DNA of 64,000 bases from Chitinophagaceae bacterium (GCA_016713085.1 JADJPV010000001.1:1116001-1180000); one strand, 5' to 3'. Shown: positions 45,968 to 54,308, counted from the stretch's first letter. Translations and numbers: made by a program. The notes: a model not told the origin generated them from the sequence alone.

Positions 45968-45993
45968 ACAAAAAACCCGCAATCTCTTGCGGG
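45968..45993 (-). terminator. Terminator-like hairpin, first of three before rtcB
   Basis: CCCGCAA (45976-45982) pairs with TTGCGGG (45987-45993) around TCTC; the minus strand then runs T6. It may end transcripts from the DUF2971 side, or be the first of a series with those at 45657 and 45442. Confidence 0.65.
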
Positions 45994-46405
45994 GCCTGTG
46001 TTATAGCGAATTTGTTTCTTCAACTTATTCTACAGCGTAACACGCCCCCGCAAACAGTATAATCGCTCCTGCGACTAAACTTATTCACTGCTTCAATATG
46101 TAACTGTATGTTCAGCATGTTTCTGTTTTATAATTTTTATTTGCGTTGCAAAGATGAATTTATTTTTTTGATAGTGCCAAATTTTATGAAAGAAATTTTT
46201 AAAAAATATTTTTATCCTTTTCCCGAATGAAGCACTCCTGCTTTTCTAAAGAATCAATAAGTTGCTTTTTGCAAGTCGGGTGTTACATGATTTACAGATT
46301 TATTATCTGTTGGCCTATTTAAAAAAATCAGTAAAAATAGAGTCTTCAAATTGTAAAGTTTTTTTGAAACTTTTAAACGCTAATTGTCTTACAACATCAA
46401 CTATT

Positions 46406-47367
46406 TCAATTTTTTTGTTCTATTGGTATTTTATATCCTAAAATAATTTTATCTATTGTCAAAGCTGGATAAATATCAAAAGCAACATCATCTGAAAACT
46501 TCATTGGCCTGTTTATCTTGTTCGCCTGCTTCACAATCTTCTTAGCTTGCTCTAATCGAACCGTATTATCTAAATCGATTTCGGTAAAATATATTATAGC
46601 ATTGTTTTCCAAGTTGCTCTGATTTGATTCTGAAAGGATCTTTCATTATTCTCGTACTTCCACTTCCGCTTATCCCATTGAATAAACTTAAACAATCTAA
46701 CTTCATTTTCTTCTACCCATATTGGAGATTTATTCAAACAAGCAAGCTGTACTATTATTTTAGGAAGGTTATTGATTGCAAACTCGCCTACATCTTTTAA
46801 TTCCTTTAATCTCAAAAAGTAGTTCTTTACACTTTGTAAGCTTTTACTATCAGTACTATAGTCAATTTTACCCAGTGCAGAGTCGATCCATTTATTTTGA
46901 ATATTTTGATTAGCGAGTTTAAAAACTATGCCAACACCATTTCCATTGTCGCCATAGTTTCTCCACATACTAAAGAGTTCTTTCTCTTTAATAGAAGAGT
47001 TATACTGACAAGATGAAGCAACAAACATATTACTAGACTGCTCAATTAATTTGGGGCTAATATGTTCTCCGAGTTGTTTAAAAAAATAGATTAATTCTTG
47101 TGGATCATTTGTTTGTCCAGCATTCGTAAGTCTTAGTTTTTTACTATTAATTATTTCAAATAATGCATTTGTAGTGGTATAATGTATTAATTCAACATCA
47201 TCGTTAACCTCATGTGAAGACCCTGTAAGTAAATTACTTGAAAGATTAATATCAGCGTCAAAGACTTTTGATTCATTCCAACTAGAAAGAGAAGACAGCT
47301 TAGCAAAGCCAAATACCTCTTCCAATAGCTTTTGAATTTGTTGCCAGTAATCTTTTTTCCTTTCCAT
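46406..47367 (-). pseudogene. DUF2971 protein, frameshifted
   Basis: From MERKKDYWQQIQKLL (ATG 47367) the protein has the DUF2971 core ELIHYTTTNALFEIINSKKL, RLTNAGQTNDPQELIYFF and LFSMWRNYGDNGNGVGIVF. Its end lies in a second frame (YFTEIDLDNT, TIDKIILGYKIPIE); one A more in the AAA at 46641-46643 joins them as NNEKILSESNQSNLENN, giving about 320 residues. Function unknown; some DUF2971 genes occur with defence genes. Base composition is clearly more AT-rich than neighbours, suggesting transfer. It begins 20 bases after the radical SAM stop. Confidence 0.75.
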
Positions 47368-47386
47368 AGCATAAATATCGATGTTT

Positions 47387-48520
47387 TCAAAACAACCTCC
47401 CCTGCTGTCCCGGTCTTCTGAAAATACCTCTGTCCAAACTCCATTCTTCTGCATTCATACCATAGAGCTTTCCATATTTTTTTATACTGCTGCGCTACCA
47501 GCTGTGCAATGTTTCCTTCACCACGCATACGCACACCCCATCGTGTATCATTTACTTTTCCATCGTGGCTCTGTTCAACAAGGTGCCATACTTTATCCGC
47601 ACGGTCGGGGAAGTTTTTATACAGCCAGTCGTGAAATAATAATTTAATGGCTCCATTTAAACGAATGAAGGTGTAGGCAGTGAACGTTGCACCATTATCT
47701 CTTGCTGCTTTCATAATACGCTGCATTTCATGTTCATTCAACCCAGGAATCATTGGCCCCATCATAATACCCATGCGCACACCGGCACTGCTGAGTTCGT
47801 TAATGACTTTTAATTTTTGTTTGGCGGTTGTTGTACGTGGTTCCATCACTCTTCTTAAATCTTCGTTGAAGGATGTAATGGATACCATGGCCGAAACAAT
47901 ATTCTTCTTCCCCATTTCCTGCAGTACATCTTTGTCTTTCAGTATCCATGAATTTTTCGTGAGGATACCAACGGGCTGATTAAATTCATTACACACTTCC
48001 AGCATTTGTCTTGTTAAACGGTATTTCTGTTCGGCCGGCTGATAGCAATCTGTATTGCCACTGAGCATAATGGGTGTGGCATCCCATTTCGGGTGCATTA
48101 AAAATTTACGCAGCAGTTGCGGTGCATTTTTCTTTACTAATATCTTCTGTTCAAAATCAACGCCTGCACTGTAACCCCAATACTCATGTACATTACGTGC
48201 ATAGCAGTAAATACATCCATGTTCGCAACCGGCATAAGGATTCATACTGTAGCTCATGCCAACATCAGGACTTGCCACATTGTTGACAATTGTTTTTGAA
48301 TCCACTTCAATGTATTGTGTTTTGAGACTGGTTTCTTCCCAATCATCAATTCCTTCAATGTGTTCTCTTGTTGATTCATTTTTCAGAAAACGGTTTTTGG
48401 TGTTGAACTGTGCACCACGTCCTTTGAGGTAGCCCCTCCATCTCCCCCAAGGGGAGGGTTGAAAGCTTCTTCTTTTTTTGGTTGCACTTTAAAGTGATCC
48501 TGTTTTAATTCTTCTGACAT
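47387..48520 (-). pseudogene. PA0069-family radical SAM protein (SplB-like), two frameshifts
   Basis: Radical SAM core with the 4Fe-4S motif YAGCEHGCIYCYARN (C-x3-C-x2-C), then IMLSGNTDCYQPAEQKY, PVGILTKNSW and RMGIMMGPMIPGLN, as in the PA0069/Rv2578c family related to spore-photoproduct lyase. The N-terminus MSEELKQDHFKVQPKK joins YLKGRGAQFNTKNRF when the A7 at 48473-48479 has one more base; the C-terminus becomes LYGMNAEEWSLDRG ... RRPGQQGRLF when the A7 at 47477-47483 has one fewer. The corrected end QGRLF resembles a sliding-clamp-binding motif. A palindromic repeat codes part of the N-terminus. Role inferred: DNA damage repair; substrate unknown. Confidence 0.8.
48431..48468. repeat. C-rich palindromic repeat, copy 4, in the radical SAM N-terminus
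   Basis: Form: AGCCCCTCCATCTCCCCCAA then GGGGAGGGTTGAAAGCTT. It lies between the conserved YLKGRGAQ block and the start codon of the PA0069-like gene and is read as protein there. Confidence 0.8.
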
Positions 48521-48655
48521 GTTGGTTATTGTTTATGATTGCCACTATTTATATGGATTTGCACGAAGGATTTGTTTGTAATAAATGATCAACAGAAATC
48601 CTCACCGCCTAAAGTGTGCGACGCAACGAAAGCTGAATGATTTTACAATTGCAGG

Positions 48656-49277
48656 TTACATAAATAATTCACCCTGCTTTGTGGTAACCGGTAAATTCTG
48701 AAACTCGAAACGCTGAACGATCTGGTACCTGGTTTCACCAACAGGTTTTTATCAGCAGCATTCCATCCGCAATACATCTTCCGGTGAAATGCCTGTTACT
48801 GTATTCAAGCCAGCCCTTTTCATATTGCCAGGGTAATAATCTTCTGGCAATAGTCAGGTGCGGCTCAAGAATAAAATGCGGCTTGTTATCATCATTCAGT
48901 TTCATGAGCCGCTGTGCTTCTGTACGGATTTGCTTCACCAGTGTTTGAATGGGAGTCTTGCTTACTACATTGATAAAAATAGTATGACTCGGAAAACTTC
49001 CATAATCCCTCAACTCCACTTTGAAAGGAACAGCACCCATGGCAACCATCTTTAAACGATTGACCAATCGCTCCTCCATCATTTCATACTGCAGAAAATT
49101 TGCCAGCGTAATATGTGGTTTGCCATGTTTTGCATATTCAGAATGATACTCTTTTGCAAACTCATTTTTTACTTTCATAATTCTGTTCCACAACTCTTCA
49201 TGTGGGCTTAATACGAGTAAGTACTCGTACACCCGGTGACCGGGAATGGTTGATGTTGTAATTGATTGTAATTGCAT
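48656..49277 (-). pseudogene. 2H phosphoesterase (2'-5' RNA ligase/LigT-like), frameshifted near the end
   Basis: About 206 residues from MQLQSITTSTIPGHR (ATG 49277). The two catalytic H-x-T motifs are KPHITLANF and EPHLTIARR. The frame breaks at 48746-48750; with four T instead of five (plus strand) the end reads IKPVGETRYQIVQRFEFQN ... TKQGELFM. Family members hydrolyse 2',3'-cyclic phosphates or 2'-5' bonds in RNA. The restored C-terminal QGELF again resembles a clamp-binding motif. A GTG start at 49298 is possible but would begin in a palindromic repeat. Confidence 0.78.
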
Positions 49278-49582
49278 AACCCATTTTTTTAGCCTCACCC
49301 TCGTTCCCTCTCAAAAGAGAGGGAGGCCGGGCAAGAAGTTCATAATTGAAAAATGTTGTACACTTCTGCTATGGAAAAATCATCAGCGTTTATGATAATT
49401 ACCAGCAGAACGGGGTTATTGAAGTATCGGTCGGTTATTGAAGAGGAAAAAATATTCTTCAAAATCGTAACACTAAATTACTAAAAGTTTTAGTTTTACA
49501 AAACTTATTTACAAACCCTGAAATAAAAAATATCTGATCACCTCTCTTTCGGCCGGTGCTGGAAGAGCTCAAATTTTTTTCT
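49278..49582. promoter_or_regulatory. Divergent non-coding region before umuD
   Basis: This 305-base gap holds a palindromic repeat (49291-49340) and an AT-rich inverted repeat AAGTTTT/AAAACTT at 49485-49506, about 80 bases before the umuD ATG, which could be an operator (LexA-like site not recognised by a known consensus). No gene is visible in between. Confidence 0.45.
49291..49340. repeat. C-rich palindromic repeat, copy 5 (variant)
   Basis: Form: AGCCTCACCCTCGTTCCCTC then TCAAAAGAGAGGGAGGCCGG and GCAAGAAGTT, with the stem CCCTCTCAAAAGAGAGGG. It lies at the 5' end of the 2H phosphoesterase gene, 14 bases before its ATG. Confidence 0.75.
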
Positions 49583-50020
49583 ATGGACGGGGAACAATTT
49601 TTCGGAGCTGCTTATAAAGGCAGCAAAAACTTTTCGCAGCAGGAAGTAAAAACAGCCAATGCTACCGGCTTTGGTGCTGCAGCTGATGATTATGCTGAAC
49701 GTGGCATTGATTTGAATGAACAACTCATTAAAAACAAACCGGCTACCTTTTTCTTCCGTATGAAAGGTGATGCCATGCGTGAGGCGGGGATGTTTGATAA
49801 TGATATCCTGATCGTTGACCGGTCGTTAAAACTGGCCAGTGGAAAAATTATTGTAGCTGTTCTGACTGGCGAACTGTTGGTTCGGCGTTTTCATAAAAAC
49901 TTTTCATCGGCCTTTTTAATTCCTGAAAATCCGAGATACCCATCCATTAATCTGGCTGAGTTCAGTGATTTTCAATTATGGGGTGTTGTTGTTTATTCTA
50001 TTCACCCCCTGTCCCCCTAA
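49583..50020 (+). CDS. umuD: UmuD-like S24 family protein with substituted catalytic residues
   Basis: About 145 residues from ATG 49583 (a GTG at 49556 adds nine). It aligns along the UmuD sequence: GFGAAADDYAERGIDLNEQL, ATFFFRMKGDAM, DNDILIVDRSLKLASGKIIV, LTGELLVRRF and IPENPRYPSI. In UmuD the nucleophile Ser is in GDSM and the Lys in VKK; here they are Ala (GDAM) and Arg (VRR), and the Cys/Ala-Gly cleavage site is Thr-Gly. So it cannot self-cleave by the known mechanism. The last codons and stop come from a palindromic repeat. It should partner the polymerase V-like UmuC downstream. Confidence 0.85.
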   Translation: MDGEQFFGAAYKGSKNFSQQEVKTANATGFGAAADDYAERGIDLNEQLIKNKPATFFFRMKGDAMREAGMFDNDILIVDRSLKLASGKIIVAVLTGELLVRRFHKNFSSAFLIPENPRYPSINLAEFSDFQLWGVVVYSIHPLSP

Positions 50021-50033
50021 AGGGGAGACTTAG
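50003..50033. repeat. C-rich palindromic repeat, copy 6, forming the umuD 3' end
   Basis: Form: CACCCCCTGTCCCCCTAAAG then GGGAGACTTAG. It encodes the last residues HPLSP and the TAA stop of the UmuD-like gene. Confidence 0.85.
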
Positions 50034-50067
50034 ATCGATCAACATTTCTTTAGGCTAACATCATGAT

Positions 50068-50436
50068 ATGGAAAGAACAATGTTTTACAAAGCTTCACCA
50101 TTAATTTTTGAAATGGCCCGTGAGTTACGGAGTCAGCAAACACACGCAGAAACAATATTATGGGAATACCTAAAAACAAAACCATCCGGTTATAAATTTC
50201 GAAGACAACATCCAATTGGCATTTATATTGTTGATTTCTATTGTCACAAATTAAAACTGGTTATAGAAGCAGATGGCTCTATTCATAATGTGAAAGAAGT
50301 AAAAGAACATGATAAAGAGCGGCAGATTGCTCTTGAAGAAAACAATATCAAAGTGATACGATTTACAAATGCTGATATTTTGAATGAGATGAAAACTGTG
50401 ATTGATCGTATCCAAAAAATGATGTATGAGCAATAA
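50068..50436 (+). CDS. DUF559 endonuclease-like protein (Vsr/PD-(D/E)XK-type fold)
   Basis: 122 residues with the DUF559 core: ELRSQQTHAETILWEYL, KFRRQHPIGIYIVDFYC, LVIEADGSIH and VIRFTNADILNEM. The Asp in IVDFYC and the E-x-D in VIEADG are the conserved nuclease-like residues. Family function is mostly unproven; some members are thought to be endonucleases. It separates umuD from umuC, which are normally adjacent, and overlaps umuC by 11 bases. Possibly an insertion with the repeat DNA, or part of the repair unit. Confidence 0.82.
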   Translation: MERTMFYKASPLIFEMARELRSQQTHAETILWEYLKTKPSGYKFRRQHPIGIYIVDFYCHKLKLVIEADGSIHNVKEVKEHDKERQIALEENNIKVIRFTNADILNEMKTVIDRIQKMMYEQ

Positions 50437-51775
50437 AAATATTTTACAAACCTCGGAGTCTTTAAGCTCTCCCTTCAGGGAGCGGGGAGGGTTTTACGCC
50501 ATTATTGATTGTAACAATTTTTACTGTTCTTGTGAACGCTTATACAAACCACATTTGGATAAGAAACCTGTTGTTGTGCTCAGTAACAATGATGGATGTA
50601 TTATTTCAAGAAGCGATGAGGCAAAAAAATTAGGTGTTGAAATGGCCGGGCCTTATTTCATGGCCAAGCCGTTAATTCAAAAACATGGAGTAACTGTTTT
50701 TTCGAGTAATTATAATTTATATGGTGATCTGAGCTGGCGGGTAATGGAAACATTACGGATACTGTTAGGGGAACACAAGGTTGAAGTATATTCTGTTGAT
50801 GAAGCTTTTTTGGATCTTAGTATTTTTCCAGCTTCTGATCTGCACCGCATTTCAAAAGAGCTGAAAGAAACTGTGGAACAATGGACAGGTATTAAAGTTT
50901 CCATTGGTGTGGCTCCAACTAAAGTGCTGGCAAAGGTTGCCAATCGTTTATCAAAAAAAAGCAAAGAGCAAACAGGAGGAGTGATGGTGCTTGATACAGA
51001 TGAAAAAATCGCTGATGCACTTGAAAGAACACCTGTTGGTGATATTTAGGGTGTCGGTTACCAGTATGCAAAAAAACTGAAAGAACAATGGTTCATTGAT
51101 GATGCGTTACAGCTAAGTAAAATGAGTGAAGAGTTTGCAAAAATGCACCTTGGTGGAGTGGTGGGTGCAAGACTGGCGAGAGAATTAAAAGGCATTCCAT
51201 CAAAAGACATGGAAGATGAGCTGGTGAATAAAAAAATGATCGCTACTACAAGAATGTTCGGCAGCCCGGTAAGCGATATCAATGATATTAAAGAGGCCGT
51301 TGCTACCTATACTTCAAGGGCTGCCGAAAAATTAAGAAGACAGCACAGCGCTGCAAAAGTGATCAGTGTGTTTGTAGTTACAAAAGACCAGGATCATATG
51401 CTCAGCTTTAAGAAGACCGGCACCATCAGCAGTTATATTACACTTCCGGTTGCCACTTCGTTTACCAATGAATTAATCAAGCCGGCAGTTGAACTGGTAG
51501 ATCAGTTATTTGAAAAAGGGCAGCGTTATAAAAAAGCCGGAGTGATGTTAAGTGGTATTGTTCCTGATGAATCCATCCAGGGAAATTTGTTTTTACCAGA
51601 GGTAAAAAACAATGGCCGCATGCTGATGAGTATGATTGATAATATTAATTTCAGTCAGCGGGATGACGTACTGAAGTTTGCCGCCAGCGGAACAACAAGG
51701 GATTGGAAGATGCGGCAGGAATTACGCAGTCCGAGGTATACGACAAGATGGGATGAATTGTTTGAAGTGCGTTAA
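50426..51775 (+). pseudogene. umuC: UmuC-like Y-family DNA polymerase, with in-frame TAG
   Basis: About 449 codons, one in-frame TAG (51047-51049). Palm and active-site motifs: FYAIIDCNNFYCSCERLYK, VVVLSNNDGCIISRS and VYSVDEAFLDLS; little-finger half: EEFAKMHLGGVVGARLAREL, and IQGNLFLPE as clamp-binding motif. The TAG replaces the Trp codon of the GDIWGVG motif (TGG in homologues), so a single G-to-A change breaks it. The first 16 residues before FYAIIDC (ESLSSPFRERGG) come from a palindromic repeat, and the usual Met before YAIID is absent. Translesion synthesis polymerase. Confidence 0.85.
50456..50494. repeat. C-rich palindromic repeat, copy 7, coding the umuC N-terminus
   Basis: Form: GAGTCTTTAAGCTCTCCCTT then CAGGGAGCGGGGAGGGTTT, in inverse orientation. 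It is translated as ESLSSPFRERGGF before the conserved YAIID of UmuC. Confidence 0.8.
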
Positions 51776-52710
51776 TCAAACAAACCTCTCTGCTTCGGTT
51801 TCGGTTTTTCTGAAACACCTCCTTCAATAAATTTTGGTTTAATCAAATTCAATCCGCATTCTTTGTTGAGTTTATCAACGAGGTAAACAGTAAGTTCCGG
51901 TGATGTTGCTTCATCATGCATATGCATAAAGAAATAAAGCTCTTCCATTCCATGGTCTAACCAGTACTTCATGCGTTCAACCCATGCATCACATCTTGTA
52001 TAATCAGATTTGTGCAGACTGTTGCCAACATATCGGATAAACGCTTTTGGAATAGTTAAATGCATATGTGCACAATCCCTTCTTCCTGCTGTATCGGTGA
52101 TCACAGCACCCATGTTCATCTCTTTCAGTGTTGTAAACATTTCAGTACGGATATCTTCTTTCGCCAGCCAATCAGGGTGACGTACCTCAAGAAAAAACTG
52201 CAAGTCAGTCGGAAGTGATTTTAAATAATCAAACAATTCATTCTTTCTCTTTGGTGAAAACGTATCACTCACCTGTACGAAGATGGGACCAAGGTGTTCT
52301 TCAAATCCAACAATACCACGGAAGAATTCATTGGTAATAAAATCTTTTCCTTTTAAACTTCCACGATGTGTTACGCCCTGATACATTTTCGGGCAGAATT
52401 TAAAATCTTTTCCCTTTGCCTTCTCTGCCCACTTTCGTGTACCGGGTTCGCCATATACTTTGTAATGTGTTGCATTCAGTTCAATACTGTTGTAATGCTC
52501 CACATAGTGCTGTAAAAAATCTTTCTCTTTTGTTTTGGGTGGATAGATCTTCCCCACCCATTCTGTTCTTCCCCACTTGGCACAGCCGAGATATACTTTT
52601 GCATCTTTTACAGGCTTGCCTTTCAATATTTTTTTATTAAACGCAGGCTCTGCGGGCAAAGAAAAATCATTACTATCCAGTTCATCATCAGGTATTCTCC
52701 CAAACTCCAT
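51772..52710 (-). CDS. DUF72 family protein (TIM-barrel, UPF0759)
   Basis: 312 residues. Typical DUF72 features: VYLGCAKWGRTEWVGKIYPP, YVEHYNSIELNATHYKVYG, FKFCPKMYQGVTH and LEVRHPDWLAKED; the C-terminal PKPKQRGLFD ends in a Q-x-x-L-F motif. The family resembles endonuclease IV/xylose isomerase-like barrels; function unknown. It converges with umuC and overlaps it by four bases. Intact. C-terminal clamp-like motif and company suggest DNA repair. Confidence 0.85.
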   Translation of the reverse strand: MEFGRIPDDELDSNDFSLPAEPAFNKKILKGKPVKDAKVYLGCAKWGRTEWVGKIYPPKTKEKDFLQHYVEHYNSIELNATHYKVYGEPGTRKWAEKAKGKDFKFCPKMYQGVTHRGSLKGKDFITNEFFRGIVGFEEHLGPIFVQVSDTFSPKRKNELFDYLKSLPTDLQFFLEVRHPDWLAKEDIRTEMFTTLKEMNMGAVITDTAGRRDCAHMHLTIPKAFIRYVGNSLHKSDYTRCDAWVERMKYWLDHGMEELYFFMHMHDEATSPELTVYLVDKLNKECGLNLIKPKFIEGGVSEKPKPKQRGLFD

Positions 52711-52763
52711 ATAAAATATTTCTCCAAATCTACTGATACTAATAATTATTGTAACTTTCCTTC

Positions 52764-54308
52764 ATGCGTTTTTTATACATTCTTTTGCTTTGCTGTTCTT
52801 CTGCCTTTGCGCAGCAGAAGCCAAACATCATTTATATCATGAGTGATGATCATGATGACGATGCTATCAGTGCTTATAACAAACAATTTATCCAAACACC
52901 CAATATTGACCGCCTGGCAAAAGAAGGCATGCGGTTCAATAAAGCATTTGTTGGGAATTCTATCTGTTCACCTGTAAGAGCAACATTGTTAACGGGTCAG
53001 CATTCACATAAGAATGGCGTGAAAGATAACCGAACAAGGTTTGATTCATCCAAAACAACCATCGCACACCTGTTGGGTAAAGCAGGTTATCAAACAGCAA
53101 TTATAGGTAAATGGCATTTGCATTCTTACCCAACAGGATTTGATTACTGGAGAATATTACCGGGCATGGGTCAGTATCATGATACAAGAATGATTACCAT
53201 GAACGGCGATACCATTACCGAAAAAGGATACGCAACCGATGTAATTACCGATGATGTACTCAACTGGCTAGTCAACAGAGATAAAAAGAAACCCTTTGCT
53301 TTATTCTTTCATCACAAAGCGCCTCACAGAAATTTTGTTCCGGCTTTAAAATACCTTGAACAGTATCATACAAAAACATTTCCTGAACCTGCTACCTTAT
53401 ATGCCGACACTGTTAGCCGTGGCAGTGCATGGCGAATACAGACCATGAGCATTTTACCTGATATGCGTTTGTGTGCTGATCTGAAAATAGATCCGCAGTA
53501 CTTAAAAGATATTCCTGAATTAACTCCTGACGCAGAAGATATTGCTACGTATAATGCCATCATGAAACGAATGCCTGAGTTTGAACGGGAACGCTTCAAA
53601 GAAATTTATTCAGAAAGAGGAAGAATCATGCAGGAGAAAAAACCAAAGGGCAGAGAGTTGTTGAAATATAAATACCAATGGTACATGCAGGATTATCTTT
53701 CCTGCGTTGCATCAATAGATGAAAGCGTTGGCAGGTTGCTGAAGTATCTTGATGAAAATAAACTTACTGCAAGTACAGCTGTGATATACACGAGTGACCA
53801 GGGATTTTATTTAGGTGAAAACGGATGGTTCGATAAACGTTTTGCGTATGATGTGAGTATGAAAACTCCGTTGATCATCCGCTGGCCGGGAAAAATAAAA
53901 CCGGGTGCAGTTACAAACACACTGGTACAGAATATTGATTTTGCTCCAACCATTCTTTCCATTGCAGGTGCAGAAATTCCGTCATCGATGCAGGGCATCA
54001 ATTTAAAACCTCTGTTAACTGCAAAACAAACAACACTCTCCCGGAAATATCTGTACTACCATTATTATGAATACGTAAAAGATCATACCGTAATTCCACA
54101 TCTTGCAATAAGAGGAGATAAATACAAGCTCATCTATTTCTATACCGTCAACGAATGGGAAATGTATGATCTGGCGATAGATCCTTCAGAACAAAAAAAT
54201 CTCATTCATTCACCGGTATATCAAAAAATCATTCTTAATCTGAAAGCAGAGCTGCTGAAATTAAGAGATCTGTATGATGATCACAAACCGGCTGGAGAAT
54301 TGAATTAA
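52764..54308 (+). CDS. Secreted sulfatase (formylglycine type)
   Basis: 514 residues. Signal peptide MRFLYILLLCCSSAFAQ; metal site NIIYIMSDDHDDDAIS; the formylglycine motif C68-S-P-V-R72 in SICSPVRATLLTGQHSH; KWHLHSYPTGFD and YTSDQGFYLGENGW complete the active site. It removes sulfate from glycans or aryl sulfates outside the cytoplasm. The next gene is a convergent glycosidase, and a SusCD pair lies 8 kb on, fitting glycan use. Anaerobic maturase not seen in the window. Confidence 0.9.
   Translation: MRFLYILLLCCSSAFAQQKPNIIYIMSDDHDDDAISAYNKQFIQTPNIDRLAKEGMRFNKAFVGNSICSPVRATLLTGQHSHKNGVKDNRTRFDSSKTTIAHLLGKAGYQTAIIGKWHLHSYPTGFDYWRILPGMGQYHDTRMITMNGDTITEKGYATDVITDDVLNWLVNRDKKKPFALFFHHKAPHRNFVPALKYLEQYHTKTFPEPATLYADTVSRGSAWRIQTMSILPDMRLCADLKIDPQYLKDIPELTPDAEDIATYNAIMKRMPEFERERFKEIYSERGRIMQEKKPKGRELLKYKYQWYMQDYLSCVASIDESVGRLLKYLDENKLTASTAVIYTSDQGFYLGENGWFDKRFAYDVSMKTPLIIRWPGKIKPGAVTNTLVQNIDFAPTILSIAGAEIPSSMQGINLKPLLTAKQTTLSRKYLYYHYYEYVKDHTVIPHLAIRGDKYKLIYFYTVNEWEMYDLAIDPSEQKNLIHSPVYQKIILNLKAELLKLRDLYDDHKPAGELN

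Larger units (their letters stand above)
45686..46405. other. Non-coding AT-rich region upstream of the rtcB leader
   Basis: No convincing gene of over 30 codons was found in this 720-base stretch. It contains a nested inverted repeat at 45766-45839 and a further hairpin at 45976-45993. Between about 46130 and 46405 the DNA is very AT-rich, and I see nothing definite there. Promoters for rtcB and terminators for the DUF2971 gene are expected here. A structured small RNA is possible. Confidence 0.5.

Noticed and set aside
46000..46060. A very short hydrophobic frame (ISLVAGAIILFAGACYAVE) on the minus strand
   Set aside because: It has no ATG, GTG or TTG start in frame and only 19 codons, so it cannot be supported as a gene.
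45960..46080. tRNA or tRNA-like gene before rtcB
   Set aside because: The hairpins do not assemble into a cloverleaf and no TpsiC arm sequence is seen.
47187..47454. A true long overlap between the radical SAM and DUF2971 genes
   Set aside because: The overlap comes from a one-base insertion at 47477-47483. With it removed, the radical SAM protein ends in a family-typical tail at 47387 and DUF2971 starts at 47367.
46406..50436. DUF2971 plus DUF559 as a defence island
   Set aside because: No restriction, toxin, CRISPR or phage-related gene accompanies them, and DUF559 lies within umuDC. The link to defence rests only on general family habits.
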